NCBI GenBank assembly: GCA_004352715.1
Contig: SCFE01000025.1
Span: forward strand, 1,830,710-1,894,709
DNA: 64,000 nucleotides
Source of the DNA: Hofstenia miamia
Taxonomy: Eukaryota > Xenacoelomorpha > Acoela
Reading direction: 5' to 3'
Positions 34,380 to 46,736 of the stretch are shown here, one piece after another (position 1 is the first letter of the stretch; each line of letters starts with the position of its first letter). The notes below the pieces were generated by a model. That model was given only the letters and a program-made list of their open reading frames with translations, was not told the origin of the DNA and ran no database searches. The position numbers were made by a program, and so were the translations under genes.

Positions 34380-37300
34380 GTAGGACTGCATCACGCCAGT
34401 TTAAAAATTTGTAACTTATTGCAGGCTTAGCCTTAGATTAAATTTAATTAAATTTTTATAATAAATATAGACATTTAAAAGTTTTCAGTAATATACAGAT
34501 ATTTTCTATAATTTCGATTGAAATTAAAATTTATTCTGCTCAGAAGTATACATGTTGGTTAGTTCCTTAATGTACGTCATTGAATTTATATAGTTGGAGC
34601 TTTTACTCGCTCTACTTGTTAAGAGATTATTGGGATTTGCAAGCAATTTGCAGAAATTTAATACTTCCCTTTAAGATGGCAACAAAGCTTTTCTGTTTCG
34701 GCTTATTGAAATCAAACTCTTTGAAATTTTATCCCATCAAACTGTTATAAATAGCAAAATATCTCGACAATAAACTAACCTTAATTAGGATTTTAAAATA
34801 TGAGTGCTTCTTCCATTAAGAGCATTTTCTGACTAAGTTTATTTTGAAGATTAAATGTCACAAAAGTAATAAATCTAAGCAAAGAGTCACAGAATAAATG
34901 TATAAAGTACATTTTTCTCTTTCATTCCAATTCTATTTTCAGGAAAATGTTTTAGAAATTTTGTGGAATACTCAGAAATTAATTGACTAACAAAACCAAT
35001 AGTAATCTTTGCTTCATTAAAGAAAGTACTAAGAATAATTTGCAAAATATAGCCAGGAAGTTGATTTCTTTATCTAATCAATCAATAAGTGGTTTAATCT
35101 TTCTAAAAATATTCAGAGACCATGAAAATTAATATATAACTTTAGCCCACCCCCTCAAGATTGACGCTGACCTTTTTGACATTTCTTGAAATATTGTTAC
35201 AATGACCCATACTTCTAGTCATATATTTTTATTCAAAAAGCTATTATTTTTATTGCTATCTTCAACGATAAATTCGTTCCATGCTGCCACAACTCCTCGA
35301 ATCTTTCCAACACTCTTCCAAATGTTATCGTTTGTGATTTGGAACATATTTTTTCCACGTCATGAAATAATGAAATCGATTTATTTTATGTGTTCAATTG
35401 ATTATATTATTGGCCAAGACTTTGCCAAAATTTAATATAAGATAATGAAGAAAAATTATTTGCAGAGGGATGATCTGATCTTGAGGCACTTCCTGGCTTT
35501 AAAGTGCAAAACTCTTGACTTTGATAGAGCTGAACATAGATACAAAATGTATACTTTTAAAAATAGCAAATTATAGTATACATTTTCACTAATAAAGTCA
35601 ATGAATGTTATTTGTTATGAAATAATGAAAGAAAAATTTAATTTAATTACATAGTTCAATGCGTATTTTAGCAAATTGTTAGACATTGTGATTAAGGTCA
35701 GTTCAATAAGGTTAATCTAAAAAATTTCATAGCATAGGAGTATAATATAAGCATAAAATTAGAATCAGTTGTTGGATTATTTTTTCACTCCTCGCAAACT
35801 TGACATGTAAGACTTTTTATATTACATTTGGCGATTTTTCTCTTTTAATTCAATAAGGAATTAGTATATTTTTAAATAAAAATCAAAAAATAACAACATC
35901 GGGTAGTTTTCAATGATAAAATTTGATAATTAGTAATTTTTAAATTTTAAGAATAGCATTTTAACCTCGAATTTTGACAGATTTAGAAATATTGTGTTCA
36001 GTGCTATAAATCATAATATTTCTTTAAATATTGTTAAATATAATGAATTCTAGTTAACCACAAATTCAAATTGATAGCAATGTATACACTCAAATACTAA
36101 AAATTTAATTAAGTTTAGTGAATTGCTTTCTGAATTTACTTTATTTATTTTACTACTGAAGCTACTAGCCACTAGTAAGTGTGGCATAATCGAGACAAAA
36201 TTATAAAATAAAAGAAGAAAGAGAAATTAAATACTTTTTTAATTGTGATTATTTACTATTTATTATTTTGTAATTATGCTTCTATATCAATTGATAAACT
36301 TTTGTAACTAAATACGATTATTGCGTCTGTTGACAAAATGGTTTGTCAAAAGTTAATTAATAACACATTGTTTGGAAATTAGCAGATGAAGATTTCATCT
36401 AATTACCAAAGACTAATGAAAACAGGTACATTTTAGTTTGTTGTAAAATTGCAATATAAATGTGATGTAAGAGAGCAGACAGATGATAAATTAAATCATT
36501 TTGGATTTATCTTTGATTTGTATCAGGTTTGATTATGTAATGAGACAAGAAAGCTAAATGTTCAGGCACATGAGTAGTCTTCAGGGTCCCTGATGTTTGC
36601 ATTTACTGGCCATCAGGTGGCTGCCTCAGTGATCTGCAACTATCATCAGCTTATGCATTAGTGTTATGCCCCGCGATTACACTAATAAATTGTGGAGTTC
36701 AGACTATCATCTTTCTGCTGACCATATTGGTTGCTCACATATATCCAGGATCATGTAGCTATATAAATGTAAGTCTATTTATATGTAGGGAATTTAATAA
36801 GTGGAAGTGGCAAGGTTGCATGAGATGAGTCATCTTATTCTCAATATTAACAAGAGCATCAATGTACAAGATTGTTAATGGTAAGCAACATGAGAGAGCA
36901 TTGCACAACACAATCAAAACCACTATCACTGAGAGAACTTTGTGAGACACTGTCAATTGCATAACACTTGGCGATCACTGTTGGATATTGAGCAATTCTT
37001 GATTCCATGGTCTTCACTTTGGGTTGTGACCCTGTCATCATCTACTTCTGCTAATCTAAATGGAGTTTGTTTAAATTACTAAGTGTAATTGAGGTGCTGG
37101 TAATAATTATTAACTCAAAATGTGGAGACTCAAAGAGCAGGAGTTTGTTTGAGTCTCATCTGTCACAGAGAGAACTTTATTAAGATTAAAGAAAATTAAT
37201 AGTCAACACTACTTTACAGTCAATCCCTAAGAGTGCAGATTCTACATAAGAACAGAACATTTAGTACATTGTATCTGTATATTTAATTTGGAATTATTAA

Positions 37301-37905
37301 GCTTATTGTCATTGTGCTTGTTTAAATTTGCAAGTCTGCATAATCACTAGGGCAATGGGAGCAAAAAGGCTTAAAGGACAATTTAAAAAATAAGGGATAT
37401 TTAATAATAGCTAAAATTTAGTAATTTGCTTGCAAATTAAGACTACCCTTGAAAACGTGACATTCTCATATGCAAAGAATTACTTATTTTATTAATATTC
37501 ATACATAAGCAAAGAGCTTTTGTATGCAAGCAGCAGTTACAAGTTTAGTGAAATTGAAATCTTCAATAGAATATCTTGGTGAAAAGAATGATGCAAATAA
37601 AGTCTGTAGATCTTTCATTGCTTGAAAATCAGTTGTAAGGAATGAATAAAAGGCAAAATTCTGTATAAAAAGAAAAAATAAAGGTCAAATATTAACAAAA
37701 TAAACAGCAAATTTCAGTTGTCCTAATAAATATATTTAATAAATTTTGTGTGGTTTTTTTAAGCTTTCTACATTGTTTATTGTAAACATAAGTGGGGTGC
37801 AGTGTGGTACTACCACTGAAGACTGCAGCATGCAATGGTGTGGTGTGCCATGGTAGTGATTTACACAATTGTGGTGATTGGTGTTAGAATTAAAACAACT
37901 TGTAG
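34380..37905. other. AT-rich, no gene recognised
   Basis: From about 36.5 kb the composition becomes less AT-skewed. Overlapping minus frames at 36759-37041 (including MMTGSQPKVKTMESRIAQYP) lack a recognisable family. Could be long-terminal-repeat or intronic sequence; unassigned. Confidence 0.4.
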
Positions 37906-37911
37906 TGGCAT

Positions 37912-38417
37912 CAAAGTTATAACTAGCATACAAACTTACAACTCTATGTGCACCCTTTTGAGTAATTATAAAGTTCACAGCAAAAATATGTGCATACACA
38001 CTTACAACTTCGTGCAAAATTTTTGGTTGCATTATATTTATTGCCATTTTTAAAAATTAAATCTACTAGCAAAATGCGCTACAACCAATGCAATCAAGCT
38101 GTCTGAAGAAAGAAGACATTATTTTGAAGGGATCTTGCATAATTTTAATTAGTTATATAAATAATATATTCTGGTTAAATTCTTTCTCTGTGAGACATGA
38201 AAAAATCATAATATATGAATTATAAGTTCACAACAAAGTTGGAATTGCATATACACTTCCAACTTTTGTTGTGCACCTAATTAAATGAGGAAAGATTGTG
38301 TGCAAAAGTAAAACAATTTAACTTTTTCAAATTTGGTTTACAAAAAAGTTGGAATCATGTATACACCTACAAATTTTCTTGTGCACTTCATTAAATCAAT
38401 AAAGGTTGTGCACAAAG
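37912..38417. repeat. Degenerate tandem repeat array, about 80-bp related units
   Basis: Two clear units at 38229-38308 and 38339-38417 (offset 110 bp) share AAAGTTGGAAT, TATACAC, CAA-TTTT-TTGTGCAC, TTAAAT and a TTGTG(T/C)(G/A)CAAA end. Shorter diverged units lie at about 37912-37974 and 37975-38015 (ACACACTTACAACTTCGTGC). Function unknown. Confidence 0.55.
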
Positions 38418-39104
38418 CTGTGAGTGTGTATGCTACTATACAGGTAGCATGTTTTGAATAAAGATTTAAAATCTCTGTTTCTCAAGAAACTGTTTCTGAA
38501 GCAAATGTAATAGCTTTCACATACCAAATACTAAATGTATTTTTTGCATATTTATTGGAAAATTGAATACTACTCTAATAATTGAAGGAATTGACAAAGT
38601 ACCTAAGAATTTTTCTTTAATGTTTTCTATGAATGATCCCTAACCCTAAAAAAATTCAGAAATATCTATATTTTTTTAGGAATATAATAATCAACATTGT
38701 TGCAATTTACCACATTAAAATGCCATTTATTGAAGTGCTTGGGGTGGAAAAAATGCACATTGCAGTGCTTAATGGTGAAGTTTTTTTCTATGCAGTTGAA
38801 ATAATTTCACAAAACCTGTACTGCACTCATCTCTAGTTTATTGTTGCAAATATGGAGTACATTTCATACATTACTATTCCACAAAATTATTAAGTAAATT
38901 GATCTACAAATATTTTGGATTATCAAATTAAAAAAATTTGATCTAATGAAAATCTAAAATTGGAATATCTAAATGGAAAATATGATTTATTCATCACATG
39001 TGACCATAACAAAAAATTTTTCCAATTTAACAAAAAAGGTTTGCAATCATTTCTAACCAACCCACAGTCTATATTTGTAACACTACTGATGAACTCTAAT
39101 TTGT

Positions 39105-39480
39105 TGCCCTTGAATTGGCTTCTGTTTTAGTGCTCTTTCAGTATTTGACCAGATGTTGACTTTCTAGTACTGTCAGCCTTGAATCACTTTTATATCACTA
39201 TAGTTCTTCTTCTGGTTACACCCTCCCCTGAAACTCTGTCTGCCCACTTGCCCTTAAATTTGTTGTGTGGACTTCTGGAAGGAAAGTTGATCTGCTGTTT
39301 TGCACTGGTCATCAGCTTGGCCTTGAATCAGCATTAAGGACTAGTAGTGGGAGAGGCTTCTCTGTTGTTCATGCTCTTGCCCCTGAATTGGTTTGAGAAC
39401 TAGGACACCTTCTCACTCTTCACCACTTATTCATTATTTCCTTGTTCTTGTCCCTTTCACCCTTGAATCATTGTCTGGTT
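39105..39480. repeat. Cluster of TGCCCTTGAATTGG-like motifs
   Basis: About six loose occurrences: TTGCCCTTGAATTGG, CAGCCTTGAATCAC, TTGCCCTTAAATTTG, TGGCCTTGAATCAG, TTGCCCCTGAATTGG and CACCCTTGAATCATTG, spaced irregularly (roughly 60-120 bp) in a CT-rich stretch. It lies beside the LTR-element relic. Confidence 0.4.
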
Positions 39481-39550
39481 TGACATGATTTCCTCACTAT
39501 TCTTCTGTTCATTGGTTGTTCTTCAGGTTTCTTCTATCTGTGTAGTATTT

Positions 39551-39614
39551 TCATCAGTGGTTAGGGCATTGCTCTCTTCCTAAATTCAGTTAATATGTTC
39601 AAATCCCATATTTC
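39551..39614 (+). repeat. tRNA-like (pol III A/B box) segment, possible SINE head
   Basis: TCATCAGTGGTTAGGGCA resembles an A box, and GTTCAAATCCC resembles a B box inside a perfect AATATG/CATATT stem. The anticodon arm and acceptor stem do not fold convincingly, so this is not an intact tRNA gene. Confidence 0.35.
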
Positions 39615-39919
39615 AGGGGTCATATTTAGGTTTATTTTTAGCTGTTGTATATCTTTGTTTGTGACATCACATTGAAATTCTTAATCATATTATTTTTCTA
39701 ATAAACTATCTAAATCATTCATTTTGTATACATTTTCATTACATAACAATTTGTATTCACCATCTGTGTCTAATTTCACATAAACTATCTTTGTAATTTG
39801 TCTTTTCAAATTTTGAAAATGTAATACCCTATCATTATTTAGTACATACTCATTATTAGATAATACATTTTTAATACTATAGGGATCTGACTATACAGTT
39901 TTTAATTTTCTTACTTGAT

Positions 39920-40413
39920 TTACATCTTCCATTGGTAAGGCTGGAATTTTACGTCCATTTCCAATTCAAATACAACATGTTTGTTCTTTCCATTTTCTTC
40001 TTCAATTTTGATTTCTTCTTCTTGCGCCTTTATTGTCCTGTTTTTGTAGTTGATCACACAATTGTTCTTTGTTAAAAACTCATCACCTAATATGACTTTG
40101 TAAGGCAACATATTGTTGTATCTAACTTTATCAGTGACTGCTCAAATTTAATGTTCTCTATTCACATCTTTACATTTTTATTGTGCCCTTTGTGTTGATA
40201 TATTCACCTGAACCATTTATTTATGTTGTTTGATTTCTCCAAATTCTCTCTTTCAAATCGCAATTTCATTGTGCATTCATTAGTTATTATTAAAGTGACT
40301 GCTCCCATATTGATTGTTGTGTTTGTCATTAGCCCATTTATCATAATTGTGTTAATGTTGTTTAAGTCCATCATAATCATTATGGGTGCTTGGTTTTCTG
40401 ATTCATCTTGCAA
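39920..40413 (-). pseudogene. Retropepsin-like protease remnant
   Basis: Two minus frames. The first (40204-40413) reads ...INGLMTNTTINMGAVTLIIT, where TINMGA stands at the place of the catalytic DTGA, so the active-site Asp is lost. The second (39920-40111) begins LPYKVILGDEFLTKNNCVIN, the usual ILGxDFL segment near the protease end. A frame break separates them. Confidence 0.6.
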
Positions 40414-40649
40414 CTGTTCCTTTTCTCCCGGCTTTCAATATCTGAGTCTAATATATCTTCATCTTCATAGTATCCTCTGCCATTTTCTATAATATTTATT
40501 TGTTTCTTGAATTCCAACTTTCTGTGACCCTTTTTTCTGCAGTTATAACATTTCACATCTCTTTCCTTTAATTTTTTCATCTTCCTGTCTTTTGTTTTTA
40601 TGTTTATAATTTTGTTGGGTTTCCTTTCATTTTGGTTCCCACAAGACAT
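40380..40649 (-). pseudogene. gag nucleocapsid zinc-knuckle region
   Basis: An 89-codon minus frame containing KCYNCRKKGHRKLEF. The spacing fits a CX2CX4HX4C knuckle, but the last Cys is Phe, so it is broken. Basic sequence precedes it and acidic sequence follows (EDEDILDSDIE). Confidence 0.65.
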
Positions 40650-41118
40650 TCTTGAGTTTTGGTTTGGTTTCCCTAATGCATTTTCTCTATTCCATGTTGC
40701 CTTCCCGAGTTATTTTCCAATGTGACTTGTATATCCATTGCTTTTCTTATCATCTTCTCAATTTTATCATCTTCATTGCATTTTATGTCAAATTGCCAAC
40801 ATGTGATTTCTGGAAAGCCTTTGCAAATATGCAAGAAAAAATTGTACTTTGAGTATTGTCACCCTCTAGAACTGAGTGTTACAAGTCTTTTGACTTGTGA
40901 TATGTAGTTTCTAATGTCGTCATTTTTCCTCATTTGTGTACCATTTAGCATGATCCAGTACCAGTTTTTAAAACTTTCATTTCTGTAGTAATCCAAAAAG
41001 TTTCACTTCCATATTAGGTATTGTTGATATGCTGCTCCTTTAGGCATAGTGGCAATCTGGCTGCTGCTTCATCTTGTGTCACTTTTCTCTCTTTCATTGT
41101 TAGTTTGAACATTTGTAG

Positions 41119-41619
41119 CTATTCTTTGAATGTAGGTGAATAGCTGTCAATTTTTCCATTAAATTTAGTTAGTGGCACTTTACACTGTGTTTTTTCTTCA
41201 CTTGTTTCCTCACTAAGGATTGATTTACTAAATACCAGCTTATGTTCTTTATTGTTTTTCATCTTGTCTTTCAATCTTTGCATCACTGCTAGTGTTATGT
41301 CATTTATTATTTTCTTTTTCTCTCTCTCTTCTTTGTATAGGTATTGTTTCACATTTGGTAATGAGTTGAGCATTATTGGTGCCTCCAGTACTGTTTCAAT
41401 AAACATTTGATGCATCTGTTTTTCTGCAGTTCCTTTTATTTTGTCTTCAATTAGTTTTATTAAATGTAATTCATCTTGAAGGTGTTCAATCTCATTTAAC
41501 TGTACTTGATCAGCTTCCAGTAATTGTTTTTTTTCTTGTTCCAATTCTTTGAGTATGATAGCAGCTGCATTAATCTTTTTATATCTTGTTGAAATTAATT
41601 TCTTTGTTCCTATAATCAT
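41119..41619 (-). pseudogene. gag-like protein of the LTR element
   Basis: A 166-codon minus frame with a predicted coiled coil (KELEQEKKQLLEADQVQLNE) and, near the end, VPLTKFNGKIDSYSPTFKE. The P-L-x-K-F-x-G-K-x-x-x-Y motif followed by ...QMFKLTMKERK...LPLCLK in the next broken frame matches the usual start of a gypsy-type capsid domain. The frame closes at 41119, and downstream gag is split by stops. Confidence 0.55.
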
Positions 41620-42079
41620 TTGTTCATTTCTTTTTTGAGGTCATCTACAATTATTTGTCATTTCTTGGTCATTTCCTTGAATTTCTCAGTTAGCTTTTTA
41701 TTTCCACCTTCAAAATATTTTCATTGTCCTGATTGTGTTTTAGAATTTAAAAGATCTCACTAGGGCTGATATCTGGAGATATGTGTATTGTTGTTAGCTC
41801 TGTGTGACTGCTACTATCAGCAGATAAATTAGTCAGACTTGTATTTGACGCTTTAGGGGTTGAATGCAGTTTCTGTTTCAATTAGTCATTTTGCTGCAAT
41901 TGCTTTGTAGTGATCAGTTTCACTAGCAGATAATTCTTGGTCTTTGTATCTACATTTAGGCTAATTCTTTTGCTTTCTTAGTTAATCATTCTAATTATCT
42001 GAATAATCTATTTGTTTTTCTTTTTGATTTTAATCTTATGCTACATTAACTGTTAGTGTATGTTAATAGTAATACAGGG

Positions 42080-42227
42080 CAGACTTGTCAATGAGCCGTA
42101 ATTTCTAAGCTCAGCTATAAATTTGGTTTGCTTAAAAACGGCTTGTTTTGGGCTCATTGTAGGCCTATATACAAAACTCTGCTCAAGCATGGTTTGCTGG
42201 GCTCGGATCAGCTCATTGACAAGTCTG
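42080..42227. mobile_element. hAT-type MITE, copy 3 (CAGACTT family), nested
   Basis: Ends are CAGACTTGTCAATGAGCC (42080) and GCTCATTGACAAGTCTG (ending 42227), with perfect 8-bp duplications ATACAGGG (42072-42079, 42228-42235). At 148 bp it is less than half the length of copies 1 and 2, and CGAGCC units have become GAGCC/GGGCTC variants. The duplicated target is the end of the mariner-like element, so this insertion is younger than the mariner one. Confidence 0.9.
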
Positions 42228-42414
42228 ATACAGGGTGTGTCAAAAGTAACTATACTGTTAAACTAACTAAAAAATTTCAACTGATCACAGAAAAGATGAT
42301 GAAATATTTCATAACTTTATAACTACTGTATATAAAGGGAATTTATGTTATGCATAACCATCTTGTTATTTTTTCAGTACTTTTTAACTTTAGACATGGA
42401 TTTAGACACTAGAC

Positions 42415-43080
42415 TGGAAATTTTGATACTATACTACAAATGGAACTTTCACAATGGATTTTAGCTAATGCTAATTTGCTCAATAATGTGCTTTGGTCAG
42501 AAGAGGCCTATTTTTCGATGGATAGAATGGTCATAATTGTACCATATGGATGTCTGAGAACCTTCGCCAACTAATAACAGAAGGCTTGCAACCTGAAAAA
42601 TTATGTGTGTGGATGACATTCAGTGCAAATTATGTGCTAAAGCCATTTTTCTTTCCGGGTACAGTAAATCAGGATAATTACACCAGTATGCTTCGTGTTT
42701 CCACAACTAAGCGAGAAACGAAAAATGCAGTCTCTTATTTTTCAGCATGACGGTGTGCCACCACACTACTCCAAATAAACCAGGGATTTCATCAGCACTC
42801 AGTTGCCAGCTGAGCGTGTTATTGGCATAGGTTTTGGTCATGCATTGTCTCCTACATCACCTGGCCTGAGTCCACTTTACTATTTTTTGTGATCTACTCT
42901 AAAGTCACAGGTATATCACACATACATTCCAATCAACCGGGATGATTTAAAAAAGAGGATCATACCAGAAGTTGATTCACTTAACATTGATGAATTACAT
43001 CGAGCTGTCTAAAATATGATACAAAGATGTGAACTTACTATTGAATAGAATAGAAGACTATTTGAACATTTGTTTTAATA
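42415..43080 (+). pseudogene. Transposase remnant of the 42.2 kb mariner-like element
   Basis: Broken frames read WILANANLLNNVLWSEEAYF, then ...QPEKLCVWMTFSANYVLKPF, then IFQHDGVPPHYS, then LSPTSPGLSPLYYFL, then LKSQVYHTYIPINRDDLKKR and a C-terminal CELTIE...RRLFEHLF. Order and motifs fit the catalytic half of a mariner-like transposase (QQDGAPPHY and WPPRSPDLTPLDFFLW type). The third acidic position is lost (SPG...PLYYF), and several stops and frameshifts exist. The N-terminal DNA-binding part is absent. Confidence 0.8.
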
Positions 43081-43199
43081 TATCTGCAATTCCTCTTATT
43101 GGCGTTTGTTTATTTACATATATTATTGTTTGGTTTCATATAAATAAAAAGTTATTGTAATTTGAAATGTCAATCTACTTTTTACACACCCTGTACTAG

Positions 43200-46100
43200 G
43201 TAAATTAGGTTGAATTTTCGCGCCAATATGTAACAACAAATATCAAATAAATAATTTTTTATTCAAAATATTTTAGATCTATAAGAATTTTATGTTTACT
43301 GAAAATGTTAATGAAGCATGATTGACAATAAACTCATGCATTTCTGCTATCCTAGTTCCTGAACGTATAACATATGCCTTGAGTTTTTTGTTGCTGCTCA
43401 GCTTCTAATTTTTGCTTCAATCGAATCCCATTTGCGACAATTCATTTCTAATCACTCTGGATAGAGAATGGATTTTGACATGTCTTTCTACAAACTGCAT
43501 TGTAATTTGATATTGAAGCTTAACTCGAACAACTAATAACCAATGTTCATGCTTGACGTCACCTTGCAAATACAAGCTGCGTTCATACCAGTGTCAATTA
43601 TTTCAAGAAATATTTCGTTTGGCTTCTCCTAAATTCGAAGAAAAATGTATACTCCTTATAATTGTATCAACATTTACTACACTAGTTCTAATATAGCTCT
43701 TGAATACGACTATGTCAAACTATCTTACCATGCATTTGAAAGGTGGCGTGCATGAATGTTTGAAACTAATAAAATAGGTTTAGTAGCTTTGTTCCAAAAA
43801 TAACACGCACTTGGGTAGTATATTCCTCAAATATCAAAAAATTTCTCGACATTGACTGGATTGCATTGATTCATTCTATTTACCAAAACCATCAAACAGT
43901 GGTCTGCAGCTAAGGATCCACTTTATCTATATAGTGCCAAGAAAGGTGGATAAGCAGTTTTTTAAAATTTCATTTTGTACTAGAAAGTCCATTCTCACGA
44001 GTATATATAATAAGCAACATTTTTTAGCCATTTTCAATCTTGACAATCAAATACATCTTCATACCGCAATTCCCAAATTTACTTGCAATATAATGACAAA
44101 ACCTTGGACAGCCTTGAAACACCAACATTTTGTCTGCCCTAAAAATGTCAAAGGACTGTATGTTTGCAGCGATTTAGGATTGAATTGCTCAAAAACGAAT
44201 CTTAGAGCAAGAAGGTAGTCAGATTGTTCTTAAAGTACATACCAAACTATTAAACATTACGGCTATTTATAGTCAGGAATGACGCATAATTAATCCAACT
44301 TCATAAAATCGCTTGTTTATCATTTTCAGACTAATGTTTACGGTATATCAATTATTACATTTGCATACACCAGAAAAATTCTGCGCCTACAAAGGAACAA
44401 CTTTTTTGCAACTTGGTGAAGCAAATTGTGCACCAATTTCATCATAAATAAGAAGAATAGTGCCATGTTGGGTATGAACCAATTCGTATATTTTGTCAAC
44501 CGGTCATCTTTTTCAAAATCACAGGAGCGTAATCTTGATAACATGTAACTTCCTTAATTAAAAACAAAGTTTCCTAGGTGTGTCACCATCATTACACTAC
44601 TATCTGCACTTGTACTGAGAATTTCAAGGATATTAGACCTAATTCTATTGCAATGCTGTACTCCAAAAAGAAAATAAGATAGAAAATAAATGGAATATTG
44701 AAAAATAAAGTACACTGTAAGTATAGAACACGAATAAGATATTAGTCAATTATCTCTTTATGCGACAATAATCTAGAACACATTTTTAGATACATTTAAA
44801 GTAAGCTTACTCCAATACTATTCTCCTCAGAACCCTGATTCATTGATAATTGGGACCCTATGGAGCGACCCTGTAAGTCTCAGAATTACTAATATTACTG
44901 AGAAGTGTTAAAGCATTGCCACTTAGTATTCTTCTAAACTTCATCCAAAAAACTGCATTCCAAAAATTATAAGCATTCTAGTTTTATCATTTTATTAATA
45001 AAAAACTTAATGCAAGTACTTTTGTTCATGACTGTATTAAATTTTAGGTCTACAAAATAAATATGCCTAAAAAATTAGTAATTGACAAATATTTGGATAA
45101 AACTGCCAGTTTTTAAAATATTGTAGTTTCTAATTTAAAGCTGTTTAACAGGCTATTTTGAACAATTGTGAAACAATAAGGAGAAAATGTTTATTTATTT
45201 TATTATATAAAAGAAAAATTATGCATCGTTTCAATACGGAATTTGTTCTATTGAAAAAATAGTATAACCATGTGTACATTTTTATGTCTAAGCAGGAAAT
45301 GGTTTTTAAAGCTAATGTAAATACAACAATTTAAATTGAAATGAAAAATTTAGCATATTGTTAAGCAATATATTCAAGCAGACTTACTACATATGTCGAT
45401 GTGTCAGTAATTGAGAAAAGTAGAATTTTGACTGACTGCAGTTGATGTTTTCAGGCCAATACTCAACCATTATTTTTTTCTATATAGCTGTATACAGGTT
45501 TAGATGGAGGCCGGTCTGTCAACAGTTATAATATTATAAATAATTTAGTTTGTTGGCTATTAGATCATTTGCATAATTTGGATTGGGTAATAACCACTAA
45601 TATATTGTTAAAATGTTTGTCAAATCTTTGGAAGGTTTGCCAAGTATTTGCAATTCTTTATACTATAATTGTTTGGAATTATTTTCCAAATTTTTAAACT
45701 CTTTTACTAGGAAATATATAATATATAGTAAAAAATAAGAGTCAAAGAAATATAATTGCTAAAATGTTACAATTTTTTGAACTACAAACTAAATATACAT
45801 ACATAATGATAGTAAATTTGTGTTTGTCTATGTATGTGGTGAGCTCAGTGTAATGTAATATCCTCTACCAGGCATTATCACTGTTTGACTACTGTTACGA
45901 TATAACGTTAGCTGTGTTATTGCGGGTAAGGATTTACTTGTTATTACTGCTTGACTAGTTTCTTCTGTTAACTTGTATAACCTAGAACTAACTGCTCACT
46001 TTTTAGGTGACGAAGCCATGCGATCTCCTAGTGGGCATCTGCCCGAAGCGGATCTCCACATCCAGTTTCACTGTTCCATCCGATGCTTGAGTACCACCTC

Positions 46101-46700
46101 TCATCTCAATCCATATAGCTTATGTGTACCCTGCGTTAGCTCAGTGCTTACTCAAGACATGACACAATTCGACTTAAACTCTATTGTGTGAGAGTGTTAT
46201 ATCAGTTTGCAACCTGAACTGTTACTAGTTGTTCGTTAAATATTACATGTAGCCATTACCGAAATATATTGGCTTATTTAAATATATTCTGTTCGAACAA
46301 CTTCCTAACCTACATTTATAATTTACTACATGTACGGTCACATTATCGGTCGATTATAGGTCATTAATTTGGATCTAAAATAATATTAATATAATTCCTA
46401 GAGTTCGGTCATCCAACCGTTTGCTGACGATCAATTATTTAATACATGTAGAAATGAAATGCTAGTCGACTAATCGAGAGAAAAACCCCTATGCCTAACA
46501 TATGTGCACTTTCGTGATCTGGCACAGAGACCCTAGAATCGTTCCCTGTGATGTATCCAGACCACTACTAAACACCGCTCGATTAGCTCGACATCGTAAT
46601 AAATAATCAAACCGTCAAAATAAGAATTCCGAATAAAATTCTTTATCAAACTTCTTACAGGGTTTTAATCTATTTATAGTATTTCCAAAAGAAGTACCTG
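43200..46700. other. No gene recognised
   Basis: Frames at 43934-44218 (+), 44338-44544 (-) and 45973-46191 (+) have no family I recognise. 46000-46600 is less AT-rich (GGGCATCTGCCCGAAGCGG at about 46032) and could be an exon or a solo LTR; undecided. Confidence 0.4.
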
Positions 46701-46725
46701 TCGATTCAAATTTGAACTTTCTGCC

Positions 46726-46736
46726 AAGATGGCGGC
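46726..46736 (+). promoter_or_regulatory. YY1-like AAGATGGCGGC motif
   Basis: An exact AAGATGGCGGC, the known YY1-type promoter/start-codon motif. The ATG (46729) opens only MAAENNESVS before a stop. It could mark a promoter or 5' exon, but no gene body follows that I can identify. Confidence 0.25.

Larger units (their letters stand above)
39700..41770 (-). mobile_element. Decayed LTR retroelement, gag-protease region
   Basis: On the minus strand, in order from high to low coordinates: a Lys/Glu-rich coiled-coil segment and gag (41119-41619); a CCHC-like knuckle (40380-40649); a retropepsin remnant (40204-40413 and 39920-40111); then, directly after, a stretch reading SDPYSIKNVLSNNEYVLNN (about 39830-39885) that resembles an integrase C-terminal GPF/Y segment. 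RT and the integrase core are missing between protease and that tail, so an internal deletion is inferred. No paired LTRs were recognised. It lies just left of the MITE/mariner insertion. Confidence 0.6.
42072..43195 (+). mobile_element. mariner-like element interrupted by a MITE
   Basis: Terminal inverted repeats are CAGGGTGTGTCAAAAGTA (42231-42248) and TACTTTTTACACACCCTG (43176-43193), 17 of 18 matching, with TA on both sides (42229-42230 and 43194-43195). The hAT MITE at 42080-42227 is inserted in the left terminus: its duplicated target ATACAGGG contains the TA plus the first five bases of the repeat, so the left edge occurs twice (42072-42079 and 42228-42235). Without the MITE the element is about 963 bp. 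Confidence 0.9.

Noticed and set aside
36759-37041. Minus frames MQLTVSHKVL... and MMTGSQPKVK... as a gene
   Set aside because: Overlapping frames, no recognisable domain and no start context or splice signals.
39541-39614. Functional tRNA gene
   Set aside because: Only A/B-box-like segments and one stem are present; the anticodon arm and acceptor stem do not pair.
40223-40907. Plus-strand frames opposite the LTR-element relic
   Set aside because: The motif-bearing frames (zinc knuckle, protease) are on minus; the plus frames are shadows.
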